Shown one piece after another: positions 21,436 through 31,213 of a stretch of 64,000 nt of DNA. Location: the NCBI GenBank assembly GCA_905618945.1, contig CAJQTF010000010.1:1-64000 (forward strand), written 5' to 3'. The stretch's first letter is position 1. Each line of letters opens with the position of its first letter. The DNA is from an uncultured Methylophilaceae bacterium (GTDB lineage Bacteria > Pseudomonadota > Gammaproteobacteria > Burkholderiales > Methylophilaceae). Position numbers and translations under genes: made by a program. Below the pieces are notes generated by a model. The model made no database searches. It was not told the origin of the DNA and saw only the letters and a program-made list of their open reading frames with translations.

Positions 21436-23190
21436 ATGACGACAAATACCAATTTAAATAAATTGCTCAGCCAAGCCTTTGGCTTCATTAAAGCAAAGGA
21501 ATTTGATAGGGCGATTCCAATCTATGAATCAGTCTTAAAGATAGATAGCATGAGTAATCAAGCACTCTCCCATTTAGGCATCATATATATGATGAAGGAA
21601 AGGTACCAAGACGCAATAGATATGATAAACAAATCCATTGAGGTGGTTGAACCAGTTATTGGTGACTATGAAAATCTTGCAATTGCCTATAGAGCTCTAA
21701 AAGATTATAAAAATCAAATATATGTATATAAGAAGATCATTCAAATTAATTCTAATAACTCAAAAATTTATACGTTTCTAGGTGCTGCTCAAAGAAAGAT
21801 GGGAGATTTATTAGGGGCACATGATTCCTACCAAAAAGCCCTAGAATTGGAGCCAAGTAAATTTCAACAAAATTACGATTATGGATTAATTTTATATCAT
21901 CAAAATAAACAAGAAGAAGCGTTAAAACAACTAAGAAAGGCACATAAAATAGACCCAACCCAAATTGAATGTATGAATAAAATAGCAGGGAGTTTGAGTT
22001 CAATTGGCCATTATAAGGAAGCTCAATCTATTTACAAAAAATTACAAAAAAAGGTTCCAGATGCTTTGGGCCCTCATATAGATTATGCATCAACTTTGAT
22101 TCATGAAGGAAAATATGAAGAACCCGTTAAGCTATTAAAAGAGTGCTTAGAAAAAAAATCAAATAATGTCGCAAAAATGAATTTGGCTATACTTTATTTA
22201 CAAAATAAAAAGTTTAAAGAAGGCTGGAAGCTCTATGGCGCAAGAATTTTACAAAGGAATGAGGATCTAGATGTAAGCAAGAGATACGATAAGCTTAAGA
22301 GTTATTTTAATATTGATTTGGATGAAAAAAAGTTAATGCCTAATGAGAAGATTTTAATTTTATTTGAATCGGGTATTGGGGATGTGATACTTGGATTGAG
22401 TATGTTAAAAGACTTTCATAAAAAATTCAAAAATATTAGTGCTGAGGTAGATTATCGCTTAGTCAGCTTATGTAAAAGGTCATTCCCAGAGATTAACTTT
22501 TATGAAGTACGAGAACTCAAAAAAGGCGAGCTTGAAATTAAGCATGATCTTAGCCTTTTTGATAAAGGTATTTATTGGGGAAGTATAGGTAGGTATGTGC
22601 GTGAAAAGGTATCAGATTTTCCAACAGAAAAGAGAGTTTATTTAAATTTAGACAAAAATAAAGATTATGAAATAAAAAATAAACTAAATAAAGGTAAAGA
22701 AATTATTTGCGGAATGTCATGGAAAAGCTGGGCTGGAGAAGGAAGGCATAAGACAACTCAACTCAAAAATTTACTCCCTATTCTTTCGCTTAATAATCTT
22801 AAATTTTTAGATTTACAATATGAAGCTAAACAAAATTTAGGGCAAACTGCTTTGGAAAAAAAAGAACTCATTATTAAACACAATATTATAATTGAAGACT
22901 ACGATTACATAGATAAATTTGAGGATATTGAGGGAGTAGCAGCACTAATATCAAATTGTGACATTATTGTTACTTGCAGTAATGTCACAGCTCATATAGC
23001 AGGAGCATTAGGAAAAAAAACTTTTTTATATGTACCTTTTGGGCGAGGTAAACTTTGGTATTGGCATGACGAAGGAGGAAAAAGTATCTGGTATCCAAGC
23101 ATTAAAATATTTACAGCAGACACACCTGGTCATTGGGGGGAGGTATTTAACGAGATTGCAAATGTCATTAAGCAAGATTTATTCAATTGA
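21436..23190 (+). CDS. TPR-repeat protein with C-terminal glycosyltransferase-like domain
   Basis: A 584-residue protein with no signal peptide or membrane span. Residues about 1-270 are tandem tetratricopeptide repeats (for example AHDSYQKALELEPSKFQ). Residues about 295-584 resemble GT9/heptosyltransferase-like domains: FESGIGDVILGLSMLKDF at the domain start, then ISNCDIIVTCSNVTAHIAGALG and the WYWHDEGGKSIWYPS segment near the end. This architecture is known in aquatic bacteria; its acceptor is not known, and sugar addition to protein or envelope glycan are both possible. It directly follows the porin but has its own transcription start beyond the terminator. Its 3' end overlaps convergent ntrC by 12 bases. 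Confidence 0.8.
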   Translation: MTTNTNLNKLLSQAFGFIKAKEFDRAIPIYESVLKIDSMSNQALSHLGIIYMMKERYQDAIDMINKSIEVVEPVIGDYENLAIAYRALKDYKNQIYVYKKIIQINSNNSKIYTFLGAAQRKMGDLLGAHDSYQKALELEPSKFQQNYDYGLILYHQNKQEEALKQLRKAHKIDPTQIECMNKIAGSLSSIGHYKEAQSIYKKLQKKVPDALGPHIDYASTLIHEGKYEEPVKLLKECLEKKSNNVAKMNLAILYLQNKKFKEGWKLYGARILQRNEDLDVSKRYDKLKSYFNIDLDEKKLMPNEKILILFESGIGDVILGLSMLKDFHKKFKNISAEVDYRLVSLCKRSFPEINFYEVRELKKGELEIKHDLSLFDKGIYWGSIGRYVREKVSDFPTEKRVYLNLDKNKDYEIKNKLNKGKEIICGMSWKSWAGEGRHKTTQLKNLLPILSLNNLKFLDLQYEAKQNLGQTALEKKELIIKHNIIIEDYDYIDKFEDIEGVAALISNCDIIVTCSNVTAHIAGALGKKTFLYVPFGRGKLWYWHDEGGKSIWYPSIKIFTADTPGHWGEVFNEIANVIKQDLFN

Positions 23191-24582
23191 CCTTGAAATT
23201 TTTAGCTCCTTAATTTTCCTAGTAACAGTATTTCTTCCAATACCTAATAAGTTAGCAGCATCTAATTTTCTATATTTCGTGTACTCGAGAGCCTGCTCAA
23301 TTATAATTTTCTCAGCTTGATTTATAAAAAAACTATGTAAATTTGATTTTCCATCTAATAATTGTCTCGATAAATCCCTAGCTAAATTTTCTTGCCAAGC
23401 ATGCGAGTTATTAATTGAGGTTATTGGCTCGTCTTTTAGTTCGGAAGGTAAATCGCTTACTATTATTTTATTACCAGGAGACATTACGGTTAGCCAGTGA
23501 CACACATTCTCAAGTTGCCTAACATTTCCCCTCCATTCAAGATTATTGAAAAATTCCAGAACTTCTTTAGATAAAGATTTAGGAGCAACTTTTAATTGAT
23601 GAGCACTTTTCGCTAGAAAATATCTAGACAGTGAAGGGATATCTTCAACTCTTTTTCTTAATGGGGGGACTGTAATTCGTATTACATTTAATCTATGAAA
23701 TAAATCTTCTCTAAATGTTCCTTCTTTGACCGACTCTTCTAGGTTCTGATGGGTTGCTGCTATTACTCTTACATCAACTATTATAGAATCCTGTCCTCCT
23801 ATCCTATAAAATTTCCCATCACTTAAAACTCGCAATAATCTTGTTTGCAGTTCCATTGGCATATCGCCAATCTCATCTAAGAACAATGTTCCGCCATCGG
23901 ATTGTTCAAATCTTCCTTTACGAAGGTTTTGGGCTCCAGTGAATGAGCCTTTTTCATGGCCAAATAATTCTGCTTCAAGGAGGTCTTTAGGAATTGCTGC
24001 AGTATTGATAGCAATAAAAGGAGAATCTTTTCTATCACTATTTTTATGTATCGCATTTGCAACTAATTCTTTACCTGAGCCAGACTCACCATTTAAAAGA
24101 ACAGTGGCATTTGAGTTGCTTAATCTACCTATGGCACGAAATACTTCTTGCATGGATTGTGCTTGACCAATAATTTCTGGAAGCTCTGCATCTAATTTAT
24201 AGGGCTCTTGATCACTTTTTAATGTTTGTTCTATTGCTTGATTTATAATTTCCAATACCTTATCTATATCAAAAGGTTTGGCAATATATTCAAAAGCCCC
24301 TTTTTGAAAAGCAGAGACTGCAGTATCAAGGTCAGAATAAGCCGTCATAATAATAATCGGAATCAGTGGAAATTTTTCTTTAACTTTAGTTAGAAAATCA
24401 ATCCCTGACTCTCCAGGCATCCTGATATCACTTACAATGACCAAAGGCGTTTCATGGTTAAATTGATTGATTGCTTCATTTGTATTGCTAAAACATTGGC
24501 AAGGAAGGTTTGCTTTTGATAGTGCTTTTTCAAAAACCCATCGTATAGATTTATCATCATCAAGTATCCAAACTTTTTTCAT
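23179..24582 (-). CDS. ntrC: Nitrogen regulation response regulator NtrC (sigma-54 activator)
   Basis: Enhancer-binding protein that, when phosphorylated by NtrB, activates sigma-54 promoters under nitrogen limitation. The 467-residue protein has a receiver domain with phospho-acceptor D52 and an AAA+ domain with Walker A GESGSGKE at 165-172, the sigma-54 contact loop GSFTGA at 212-217 (usually GAFTGA) and Walker B at about 230-239. A Fis-type helix-turn-helix lies near the C-terminus (LDAANLLGIGRNTVTRKI). It is coupled to ntrB by a 4-base overlap, and candidate binding sites lie upstream of both ntrB and glnA. Confidence 0.95.
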   Translation of the reverse strand: MKKVWILDDDKSIRWVFEKALSKANLPCQCFSNTNEAINQFNHETPLVIVSDIRMPGESGIDFLTKVKEKFPLIPIIIMTAYSDLDTAVSAFQKGAFEYIAKPFDIDKVLEIINQAIEQTLKSDQEPYKLDAELPEIIGQAQSMQEVFRAIGRLSNSNATVLLNGESGSGKELVANAIHKNSDRKDSPFIAINTAAIPKDLLEAELFGHEKGSFTGAQNLRKGRFEQSDGGTLFLDEIGDMPMELQTRLLRVLSDGKFYRIGGQDSIIVDVRVIAATHQNLEESVKEGTFREDLFHRLNVIRITVPPLRKRVEDIPSLSRYFLAKSAHQLKVAPKSLSKEVLEFFNNLEWRGNVRQLENVCHWLTVMSPGNKIIVSDLPSELKDEPITSINNSHAWQENLARDLSRQLLDGKSNLHSFFINQAEKIIIEQALEYTKYRKLDAANLLGIGRNTVTRKIKELKISRSIE

Positions 24583-25676
24583 TTCTTTACCTCATTAATT
24601 ATTAAATTGTTCTCAATAGGAAGAATTATTGAAAACTTTGTATTGCCGGGGAAGCTAGAGCAATCGATCATTCCATTATGTTGTGTTATAAAGTTTTGTG
24701 CCAAAGAGAGGCCTAATCCAGATCCAGATTCTCTACCTGATACTAATGGATAAAATATTTTATCTAATAATTCCTTCTTAATACCTGGCCCATTATCGAC
24801 AATATCTAAACGTATCGCTGTTGTATGTTTCTTTTTATGAAAAACAATTTGACTCTCTGCCCTAGTAATAAAGTAAAGATTCATTTTTTCTGCTGGTTTA
24901 TCTTCAAACATTGCTTGGACACCATTTCGAGCAACGTTTAAAACAGCTTGAATTAGCTTTTCTCTGTCTCCAATAAATTCAGGCAAACTTACATCATAAT
25001 CTCTAGTTAGTTTTAAGTTTTCAGGGAATTCTGATAATAATAAGCTACGAACCCTTTCTAAAACCTCATGAATATTTGTTTTTTTATATATAGGAAGTTG
25101 GTGCGGTATTAATAATTTATTCATCAGGTTTTGTAGCCGATCAGCTTCATTAATGATTACTTGTGTATATTCTTTTAATGATTTTTCATCCAACTCTTTT
25201 TCTAAAAGTTGGGCAGCTCCTCTTAACCCGCCCAGTGGGTTTCTTATCTCATGCGCAAGGTTTCTTAGTAATTCCGAATTTGCTTGTTGTTGAATAAACA
25301 TTCTTTCTTCACGCGCGATTCTTAGCTGTTGATCCATTTGACTAAACTCTACTATAAAGTCAAACTCTTTCCCTTCAATTGGTGTGATTGTAAAACTCAC
25401 GCAAATAGTTTTATTCTGTTTGGTCTTAATAAAGTATTCATGTTCTCGATAAGAGCTTTGTTTGGTTTTGGCTTGCTCTAATGCATCTTTAAAAAAATCA
25501 ATTTCTTCAAAAAATAAACTAATACTTTCATTAATGGCCTGATCATTACTCAATTCAAATAAGATTTCAGCACTTGGATTTATGTACTTAATAATTAAAT
25601 TTTTATCACAAGCAAATACCGCAGTTGCTAAGTCTTCCATTCCTTTCAATTCATTTTTCAATAAGTTTGGTTTCAT
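24579..25676 (-). CDS. ntrB: Nitrogen regulation sensor kinase NtrB
   Basis: Cytosolic histidine kinase/phosphatase for NtrC, normally controlled by PII protein. The 365-residue protein has an N-terminal PAS-like domain, phospho-accepting H142 in NLAHEIRNPLGG, and an ATPase domain with the N-box (VLNVARNGVQAM), DNGPGI and GLGLSLAQ motifs. No membrane segment is seen. A candidate sigma-54 promoter and NtrC site sit upstream, suggesting autoregulation. Confidence 0.95.
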   Translation of the reverse strand: MKPNLLKNELKGMEDLATAVFACDKNLIIKYINPSAEILFELSNDQAINESISLFFEEIDFFKDALEQAKTKQSSYREHEYFIKTKQNKTICVSFTITPIEGKEFDFIVEFSQMDQQLRIAREERMFIQQQANSELLRNLAHEIRNPLGGLRGAAQLLEKELDEKSLKEYTQVIINEADRLQNLMNKLLIPHQLPIYKKTNIHEVLERVRSLLLSEFPENLKLTRDYDVSLPEFIGDREKLIQAVLNVARNGVQAMFEDKPAEKMNLYFITRAESQIVFHKKKHTTAIRLDIVDNGPGIKKELLDKIFYPLVSGRESGSGLGLSLAQNFITQHNGMIDCSSFPGNTKFSIILPIENNLIINEVKK

Positions 25677-25701
25677 TTATATAAGTCCATATAGTTTAAC
25701 A

Positions 25702-25717
25702 AGCAAGAATGTGACCA
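25702..25717 (-). promoter_or_regulatory. Candidate sigma-54 promoter of ntrBC
   Basis: On the minus strand the sequence TGGTCACATTCTTGCT has GG and GC doublets at the spacing of the -24/-12 consensus TGGCAC-N5-TTGCW, with a perfect TTGCT. Transcription would start near 25691, giving a leader of about 15 bases before ntrB. The -24 half keeps the TGG but diverges after it. Confidence 0.6.
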
Positions 25718-25777
25718 AGATTTTTATATTGACTCCATAGGCTCCATTAGCGCGTTAGTCCAACTTTATTTTTTAAA

Positions 25778-25794
25778 TGCACAATATTAGTGCA
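25778..25794. promoter_or_regulatory. NtrC binding site upstream of ntrB
   Basis: TGCACAATATTAGTGCA matches the enterobacterial NtrC consensus: perfect TGCAC and GTGCA half-sites separated by 7 bases. It is centred about 95 bases upstream of the start predicted from the sigma-54 promoter, a normal enhancer distance. Confidence 0.75.
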
Positions 25795-25807
25795 TAAAAA
25801 TTTTAGG

Positions 25808-25834
25808 TAAAAAAAGGGCGGATTTTAACCCGCC
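25808..25834 (-). terminator. Intrinsic terminator of glnA
   Basis: On the minus strand GGCGGGT pairs with ATCCGCC (one G-U pair) around a 4-base TAAA loop, and is followed by C and seven T residues. It lies 14 bases after the glnA stop and separates glnA from ntrBC, so the two units are probably transcribed separately. Confidence 0.85.
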
Positions 25835-25847
25835 ACTTAATTAGAAT

Positions 25848-27257
25848 CTATAAACTGTAATACATATCAAACTCAATTGGATGAGGGGTCATTCTTAAAC
25901 GTGTAACCTCTTCCATTTTTAAATCAATAAAGCTATCAATAAAATCATCAGAAAAAACTCCACCTGCAGTCAAGAATTTTCTGTCAACTCTTAGAGCCTC
26001 AAGAGCTTCCGGAAGGGTTGCGGCGACTTGAGGTATTTTTGCTTCTTCTTTAGCTGTTAGATCATATAAGTCTCTTGATTCAGCTTCCCCTGGATGTATT
26101 TTATTTTGGATACCATCGAGACCAGCCATCATTAGCGCACTAAAAGCTAAATATGGGTTTGCCATTGGATCTGGAAATCGGACCTCAATCCGTCTTGCCT
26201 TATCTGTTGATACATATGGGATACGAATTGCAGCAGATCTATTTTTAGCAGAATATGCCAGCATAACCGGTGCTTCAAATCCAGGAACTAGGCGTTTATA
26301 TGAATTCGTTGATGGATTAGTTATAGCATTTAAGGCTTTGCCATGCTTGATAATTCCACCAATATAATAAAGAGCAGTATCACTTAGGTTTGCATATTTT
26401 TTCCCTGCAAACATATTTTTTCCACCCTTCCAAATTGATTGGTGAACGTGCATCCCTGTTCCGTTATCATTCAAAATTGGTTTTGGCATAAAGGTCGCTG
26501 TTTTACCAAATCTATGCGCTGTATTCATCACAACGTATTTAAGGATTTGAGTCCAATCAGCTCTTTGTGTTAATGAAGAAAATTTAGTGCCAATTTCATT
26601 TTGGCCGGCTCCTGCAACTTCATGATGATGAACCTCAACAGGCACACCCATCTCTTCTAATGTTAAGCACATTTCTGATCTAAGATCCTGAAGGGAGTCA
26701 ACAGGAGGTACCGGAAAGTAACCACCCTTAACTCTCGGGCGATGACCAACATTACCACCGTCATGTTCGTTATGAGAATCCCATTCTGCTTCTTCAGAGT
26801 TAATATTTACTGAAGAGCCACTCATACCTGAAGTCCATGTGATTGAGTCAAATACAAAAAACTCAGGTTCTGGGCCAAAATAAATAGTGTCACCAATACC
26901 AGTTGTTTTAAGGTATTTTTCAGCACGATTCGCTATTGTTCTTGGATCACGATCATAACCCTTACCATCTGTCGGGTCTACAACGTTACAAGTTAAAATA
27001 AGAGTTTTCTCTTCCATAAATGGATCGATATTAGCTGTGTTAGGATCAGGAAAAAGTAACATATCCGATGCATTTATACCTTTCCATCCTTCAATAGAAG
27101 AACCGTCAAATGCATGCCCTTCAGTAAATTTAGTTTTATCAAAGGCAGAAGTTGGAACTGAAACATGCTGCTCTTTTCCTTTGGTATCAGTGAAACGAAG
27201 ATCAACAAATTTAACATTTTCTTGTTTAATTTTTTTCAGTACATCAGCTGCGGCCAT
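25848..27257 (-). CDS. glnA: Glutamine synthetase, type I
   Basis: Dodecameric enzyme that assimilates ammonium into glutamine. The start is placed at the ATG at 27257 ([12 protein letters not shown]), 7 bases after AAGGAG; a TTG two codons upstream is less likely. The 469-residue protein shows DGSSIEGW at about 51-58, the [11 protein letters not shown] and [11 protein letters not shown] motifs and [10 protein letters not shown] at about 321-330. Y398 in the DLYDL motif is the predicted adenylylation site, so activity is probably also controlled by GlnE. Two NtrC sites and a sigma-54 promoter lie upstream. Confidence 0.97.
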   Translation of the reverse strand: MAAADVLKKIKQENVKFVDLRFTDTKGKEQHVSVPTSAFDKTKFTEGHAFDGSSIEGWKGINASDMLLFPDPNTANIDPFMEEKTLILTCNVVDPTDGKGYDRDPRTIANRAEKYLKTTGIGDTIYFGPEPEFFVFDSITWTSGMSGSSVNINSEEAEWDSHNEHDGGNVGHRPRVKGGYFPVPPVDSLQDLRSEMCLTLEEMGVPVEVHHHEVAGAGQNEIGTKFSSLTQRADWTQILKYVVMNTAHRFGKTATFMPKPILNDNGTGMHVHQSIWKGGKNMFAGKKYANLSDTALYYIGGIIKHGKALNAITNPSTNSYKRLVPGFEAPVMLAYSAKNRSAAIRIPYVSTDKARRIEVRFPDPMANPYLAFSALMMAGLDGIQNKIHPGEAESRDLYDLTAKEEAKIPQVAATLPEALEALRVDRKFLTAGGVFSDDFIDSFIDLKMEEVTRLRMTPHPIEFDMYYSL

Positions 27258-27303
27258 TCTCAAACTCCTTAAAAATAATTAATTGGTATAGTATATAATT
27301 TAA

Positions 27304-27319
27304 AGCAGAATCTATGCCA
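27304..27319 (-). promoter_or_regulatory. Sigma-54 promoter of glnA
   Basis: On the minus strand TGGCATAGATTCTGCT matches TGGCAC-N5-TTGCW at all but two positions, with invariant GG and GC in register. Transcription would start near 27294, about 37 bases before the glnA ATG. Confidence 0.8.
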
Positions 27320-27377
27320 ACATTTAATTGGCTAAAATAACCGATTTATTCATAAAATACATCAAATAAATTATATA

Positions 27378-27394
27378 TGCACTAGTATAATGCA
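27378..27394. promoter_or_regulatory. NtrC enhancer site 1 for glnA
   Basis: TGCACTAGTATAATGCA has one perfect half-site (TGCAC) and one with a single mismatch (ATGCA for GTGCA) at the correct 17-bp length. It is centred about 93 bases upstream of the predicted glnA transcription start. Confidence 0.75.
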
Positions 27395-27409
27395 TTATTA
27401 CTTAATTAT

Positions 27410-27426
27410 TGCACTATTATAATGCA
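27410..27426. promoter_or_regulatory. NtrC enhancer site 2 for glnA
   Basis: TGCACTATTATAATGCA is nearly the same as site 1. Its centre is 32 bp from the first, three helical turns, matching the spacing I recall for the two strong NtrC sites at E. coli glnAp2. The pair also lies close to the divergent aroE start. Confidence 0.75.
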
Positions 27427-27473
27427 TTAAATATTTCTCTTGATATTTTTTAATTGTTTATAATAATAATCGA

Positions 27474-28313
27474 ATGAAAAAAGAGATAAAAAAATTTGCA
27501 GTTCTTGGGCATCCCATAGCGCACTCACTTTCGCCCAAAATACATCTTTTATTTGCAAAAGAATTCGCAATTGATTTAGAGTATAAAAAATTTGATATTA
27601 ATCCAGATAATTTTTTTGTAAATGTTAAGCGTTTAGAGGCTGAGGGTTATCAAGGGCTAAATATTACCCTTCCCTTAAAAATTGCTGCATTTGCTATTTG
27701 TGACCAACTTTCAGAAAGGTCATCTTTCTGTAAGTCTGTTAATACAATAACATTTTTAGATAATAATATTATTGGAGACTCAACGGATGGCAGGGGGTTA
27801 CTAAATGATTTGTCTAATAAAAAAATCAATACCAAAGGTAAAAATATTTTTTTAGTTGGGGCTGGTGGGGCTGCAAATGGAGCAATTTATGATCTTATTC
27901 AAAGCAAACCAAAGAAAATTTTTCTAACAAATAGAACTTTTACTAAAGCAATCGAGATGAAAAAATATTGGAAATCTTTTGCTGAAAAAAACCAAGTAAC
28001 ATTAGAGACAATAGATTTAGATTTCTCCAATAGACTAAATTTTGATTTGATAATAAATGCTACTTCTTCATCCTTAACTAACCAACACTCACCTTTGCCA
28101 GAACATGCTTTACATTGTTTAAAGGATGATGGTGTTTGTTATGACATGATGTATGGCTCTCAAACTCCGTTTATGAAAGAAGCTTATAAGAAAACTGATT
28201 CAGTTTACGATGGCCTTGGGATGTTGGTTGAGCAAGCAGCAGCAAGTTTTAATATATGGCATCAGCTAGCTCCAGCGACAGAAAATATTGAGGCTTCTTT
28301 AAAAAACCTATAA
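27474..28313 (+). CDS. aroE: Shikimate dehydrogenase
   Basis: NADPH-dependent reduction of 3-dehydroshikimate. The 279-residue protein has the shikimate-binding [13 protein letters not shown] motif near the N-terminus, catalytic K69 in NITLPLK and D105 in STDGRG, and the nucleotide loop [10 protein letters not shown]. It is divergent from glnA, with the NtrC sites between them. Its 3' end overlaps convergent uvrA by 6 bases. Confidence 0.95.
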   Translation: MKKEIKKFAVLGHPIAHSLSPKIHLLFAKEFAIDLEYKKFDINPDNFFVNVKRLEAEGYQGLNITLPLKIAAFAICDQLSERSSFCKSVNTITFLDNNIIGDSTDGRGLLNDLSNKKINTKGKNIFLVGAGGAANGAIYDLIQSKPKKIFLTNRTFTKAIEMKKYWKSFAEKNQVTLETIDLDFSNRLNFDLIINATSSSLTNQHSPLPEHALHCLKDDGVCYDMMYGSQTPFMKEAYKKTDSVYDGLGMLVEQAAASFNIWHQLAPATENIEASLKNL

Positions 28314-31118
28314 ATATCTTTTTAAATATTTACCGGTAAAGCTTTTATTATTGGATATAATTTTTTCAGGTGACCCCTCTGCGATGATTTCACCGCCACC
28401 ATCACCTCCTTCAGGGCCAAGGTCAATAATCCAATCAGCAGTCTTGATTACATCCAGATTGTGTTCAATTACCACTAAAGTATTTCCATTATCTCTTAAT
28501 CTGTGCAATACATTTAGTAGTAGTTGTATGTCAGCAAAATGTAAGCCAGTTGTTGGCTCATCTAAAATATAAAGTGTTCTTCCAGTATCTCTTTTTGAAA
28601 GTTCTAAAGCTAATTTGACTCTTTGAGCTTCGCCCCCAGAAAGAGTCGTTGCATTTTGCCCTAATTTAATATAACCAAGACCTACATCTAGGAGAGTTTT
28701 TAGTTTTCGTTCAAGCGTTGGTACAGCCTTAAAAAATTCATGTGCTTCTTCTACGGTAAAACTTAAAATATTATGAATATTTTTTCCTTTGTAAAATATT
28801 TCAAGCGTTTCACGATTGTAACGATGGCCATAACAAGAGTCACATTCGACATATACATCCGGTAAAAAATGCATTTCAACTCTAATTACCCCATCACCTT
28901 CACAGGCCTCACATCTTCCACCTTTAACATTGAATGAGAACCGTCCTTGATTGTAACCTCTCGCTCTACTTTCTTGGACTTTAGAAAAAAGATCTCTTAT
29001 AGGAGTAAACAAGCCGGTATAGGTAGCAGGGTTAGATCTTGGAGTTCTCCCAATGGGGCTTTGATTTACATCGACAACTTTGTCGAAGAAATCAAAGCCT
29101 TCTATATCTTCATGACTCGCTGGTTCTAAATTGCTTCGGTAAAGGTGTTTTGCTACGGCATTATAAAGTGTGTCATTAATGAGTGTAGATTTTCCACTAC
29201 CAGAAACTCCTGTAACACATGTAAATAATCCTATCGGGAGATTTAAAGTAATATTTTTTAAATTATTACCGGAAGCTTTTGTAATTTTGAAAAAGGAATT
29301 ATCAGGAGATTTTATTTTGTTTGTAACTGTGATTTTCTTCTGCCCACTTATGTATTGGCCAGTTAGGGAGTTTTTATTTTTAGCAATTTCATTAGGGAGT
29401 CCTTGGGCCACAATTTCACCACCGTGAACTCCAGCACCAGGACCAATATCTACGACATAATCAGCTGTCATAATTGCATCATAATCATGCTCAACAACAA
29501 TCACCGTATTCCCAATATCTCGAAGATTTCTAAGTGTCTCTAGGAGTTTGTCGTTATCTTTTTGATGGAGTCCAATAGAGGGCTCATCTAAAACATACAT
29601 TACTCCTGTTAAACCACTGCCAATTTGTGAAGCCAATCTAATTCTTTGGGCCTCACCCCCTGAAAGCGTGTCAGCAGATCTTGAAAGAGATAAATAATCA
29701 AGACCTACATTTATTAGAAAAATAAGCCTATTTTTTATTTCCTGAATTATTTTGCTCGCAACTTGAGCACGAAATCCTAATAGTTTTATATTAATGAAGA
29801 ATTCTAAAGATTTTTTAAGGGGTAATTTGCATACTTCATGCAGATTTAAATCACCAACCAATACGTTTCTCGCCTCAATTTTTAAACGAGTTCCTTTGCA
29901 TGAAGGACATTCTTGATTACTTAAATATTTAGCTAATTCATCTCGAACAGAGCTCGAATCTGTTTCTTGATAACGTCTTTTAAAGTTATTTATTACCCCT
30001 TCAAAAGGGTGCTTTTTTGAATTAATAGTCCCTTGCTCATTAAAATAACTAAATTCTATTTGTTCCTTACCACTTCCAAATAAAATAATATTTTGAATTC
30101 TCTCTTGGAGATCTTGGTAAGGTGTTTCAAGATCAAAACTATAATGTTGGGCAAGACTATTTAACATTTGATAGTAGAATTGATTTCGCTTATCCCATCC
30201 CTTGATGGCTCCGGATGATAATGGGAGTTGAGGAAAAGCTACAACGCGAGCTGCATCAAAGAAATTTTTATGCCCCAGGCCATCGCAATCAGGGCACGCC
30301 CCCATTGGGTTATTAAAGGAAAATAATCTGGGTTCTAATTCAGTTAGCGCATAGTCGCAATGTGGACAGGAAAATTTTGCAGAAAATAGTTGTGTCTCTT
30401 TAGTGTCCATATTGATGCAAATAATTTTTCCATCAGCAAGTTTCAAACCTGTTTCGACTGATTCAGTAATACGCTGTTTAATATCAAGATGAATTTTTAT
30501 ACGATCAATTACAACATCTAATTGATGCTTTGTATTTTTTTGTATAGCGGGAATATTATCTATTTCATAAATTGTTCCATCTAGTCTAATCCTTATAAAT
30601 CCTTGTGCCCTTAATTCATCAATTAAATCTAAATGACTACCTTTACGATTATTTACTACAGGTGCAAGCACCATGATTTTAGTGCTTTCTGGAAGAGACA
30701 GAAGCTGATCTACTATCTGTGAGACTGTCTGTGCTTCAAGTTTAATTTTATGAGTAGGGCAGTAAGGATCGCCAGCGCGAGCATAAAGCAATCGAAGATA
30801 GTCATGTATTTCGGTTACAGTGCCAACAGTTGATCGTGGATTATGTGAAGTAGACTTCTGTTCTATAGAAATTGCGGGCGACAGACCTTCAATCATATCT
30901 ACATCAGGCTTATTCATTCGGTCAAGAAATTGCCTAGCATAGGCTGACAAGGATTCAACATATCTTCTTTGTCCTTCAGCATAGAGAGTATCAAATGCCA
31001 GAGAAGATTTCCCAGATCCAGATAAGCCTGTAATAACTATTAGTTTATTTCTAGGAAGATCTAACGAAATATTTTTTAAGTTATGGGTTCTAGCCCCTTT
31101 AATTTTAATGTAATCCAT
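28308..31118 (-). CDS. uvrA: UvrABC excision nuclease subunit A
   Basis: DNA damage-recognition ATPase of nucleotide excision repair. The start is set at the ATG at 31118 ([17 protein letters not shown]), which matches the family N-terminus; an upstream in-frame TTG would add eight mostly lysine/leucine residues. The 936-residue protein has two ABC modules (Walker A GLSGSGKS at 31-38 and GVSGSGKS in the second half), two LSGGEAQR signatures, and two CxxC zinc modules (CPHC/CPDC and CEAC/CDSC). No LexA-type box is visible upstream. Confidence 0.97.
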   Translation of the reverse strand: MDYIKIKGARTHNLKNISLDLPRNKLIVITGLSGSGKSSLAFDTLYAEGQRRYVESLSAYARQFLDRMNKPDVDMIEGLSPAISIEQKSTSHNPRSTVGTVTEIHDYLRLLYARAGDPYCPTHKIKLEAQTVSQIVDQLLSLPESTKIMVLAPVVNNRKGSHLDLIDELRAQGFIRIRLDGTIYEIDNIPAIQKNTKHQLDVVIDRIKIHLDIKQRITESVETGLKLADGKIICINMDTKETQLFSAKFSCPHCDYALTELEPRLFSFNNPMGACPDCDGLGHKNFFDAARVVAFPQLPLSSGAIKGWDKRNQFYYQMLNSLAQHYSFDLETPYQDLQERIQNIILFGSGKEQIEFSYFNEQGTINSKKHPFEGVINNFKRRYQETDSSSVRDELAKYLSNQECPSCKGTRLKIEARNVLVGDLNLHEVCKLPLKKSLEFFINIKLLGFRAQVASKIIQEIKNRLIFLINVGLDYLSLSRSADTLSGGEAQRIRLASQIGSGLTGVMYVLDEPSIGLHQKDNDKLLETLRNLRDIGNTVIVVEHDYDAIMTADYVVDIGPGAGVHGGEIVAQGLPNEIAKNKNSLTGQYISGQKKITVTNKIKSPDNSFFKITKASGNNLKNITLNLPIGLFTCVTGVSGSGKSTLINDTLYNAVAKHLYRSNLEPASHEDIEGFDFFDKVVDVNQSPIGRTPRSNPATYTGLFTPIRDLFSKVQESRARGYNQGRFSFNVKGGRCEACEGDGVIRVEMHFLPDVYVECDSCYGHRYNRETLEIFYKGKNIHNILSFTVEEAHEFFKAVPTLERKLKTLLDVGLGYIKLGQNATTLSGGEAQRVKLALELSKRDTGRTLYILDEPTTGLHFADIQLLLNVLHRLRDNGNTLVVIEHNLDVIKTADWIIDLGPEGGDGGGEIIAEGSPEKIISNNKSFTGKYLKRYL

Positions 31119-31213
31119 TTTTTTATTTTTTTTTAGGAGCAACCTGATATTATATTTTATAATCTCTATTTTAGAAACTAAAGTTTTATTATTTCATAGG
31201 TCTATATACAAGA

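Noticed and set aside
31119-31213. LexA/SOS box upstream of uvrA, and likewise before ssb and ruvC
   Set aside because: No CTG-N10-CAG pattern could be read in these upstream regions; SOS control cannot be supported here.
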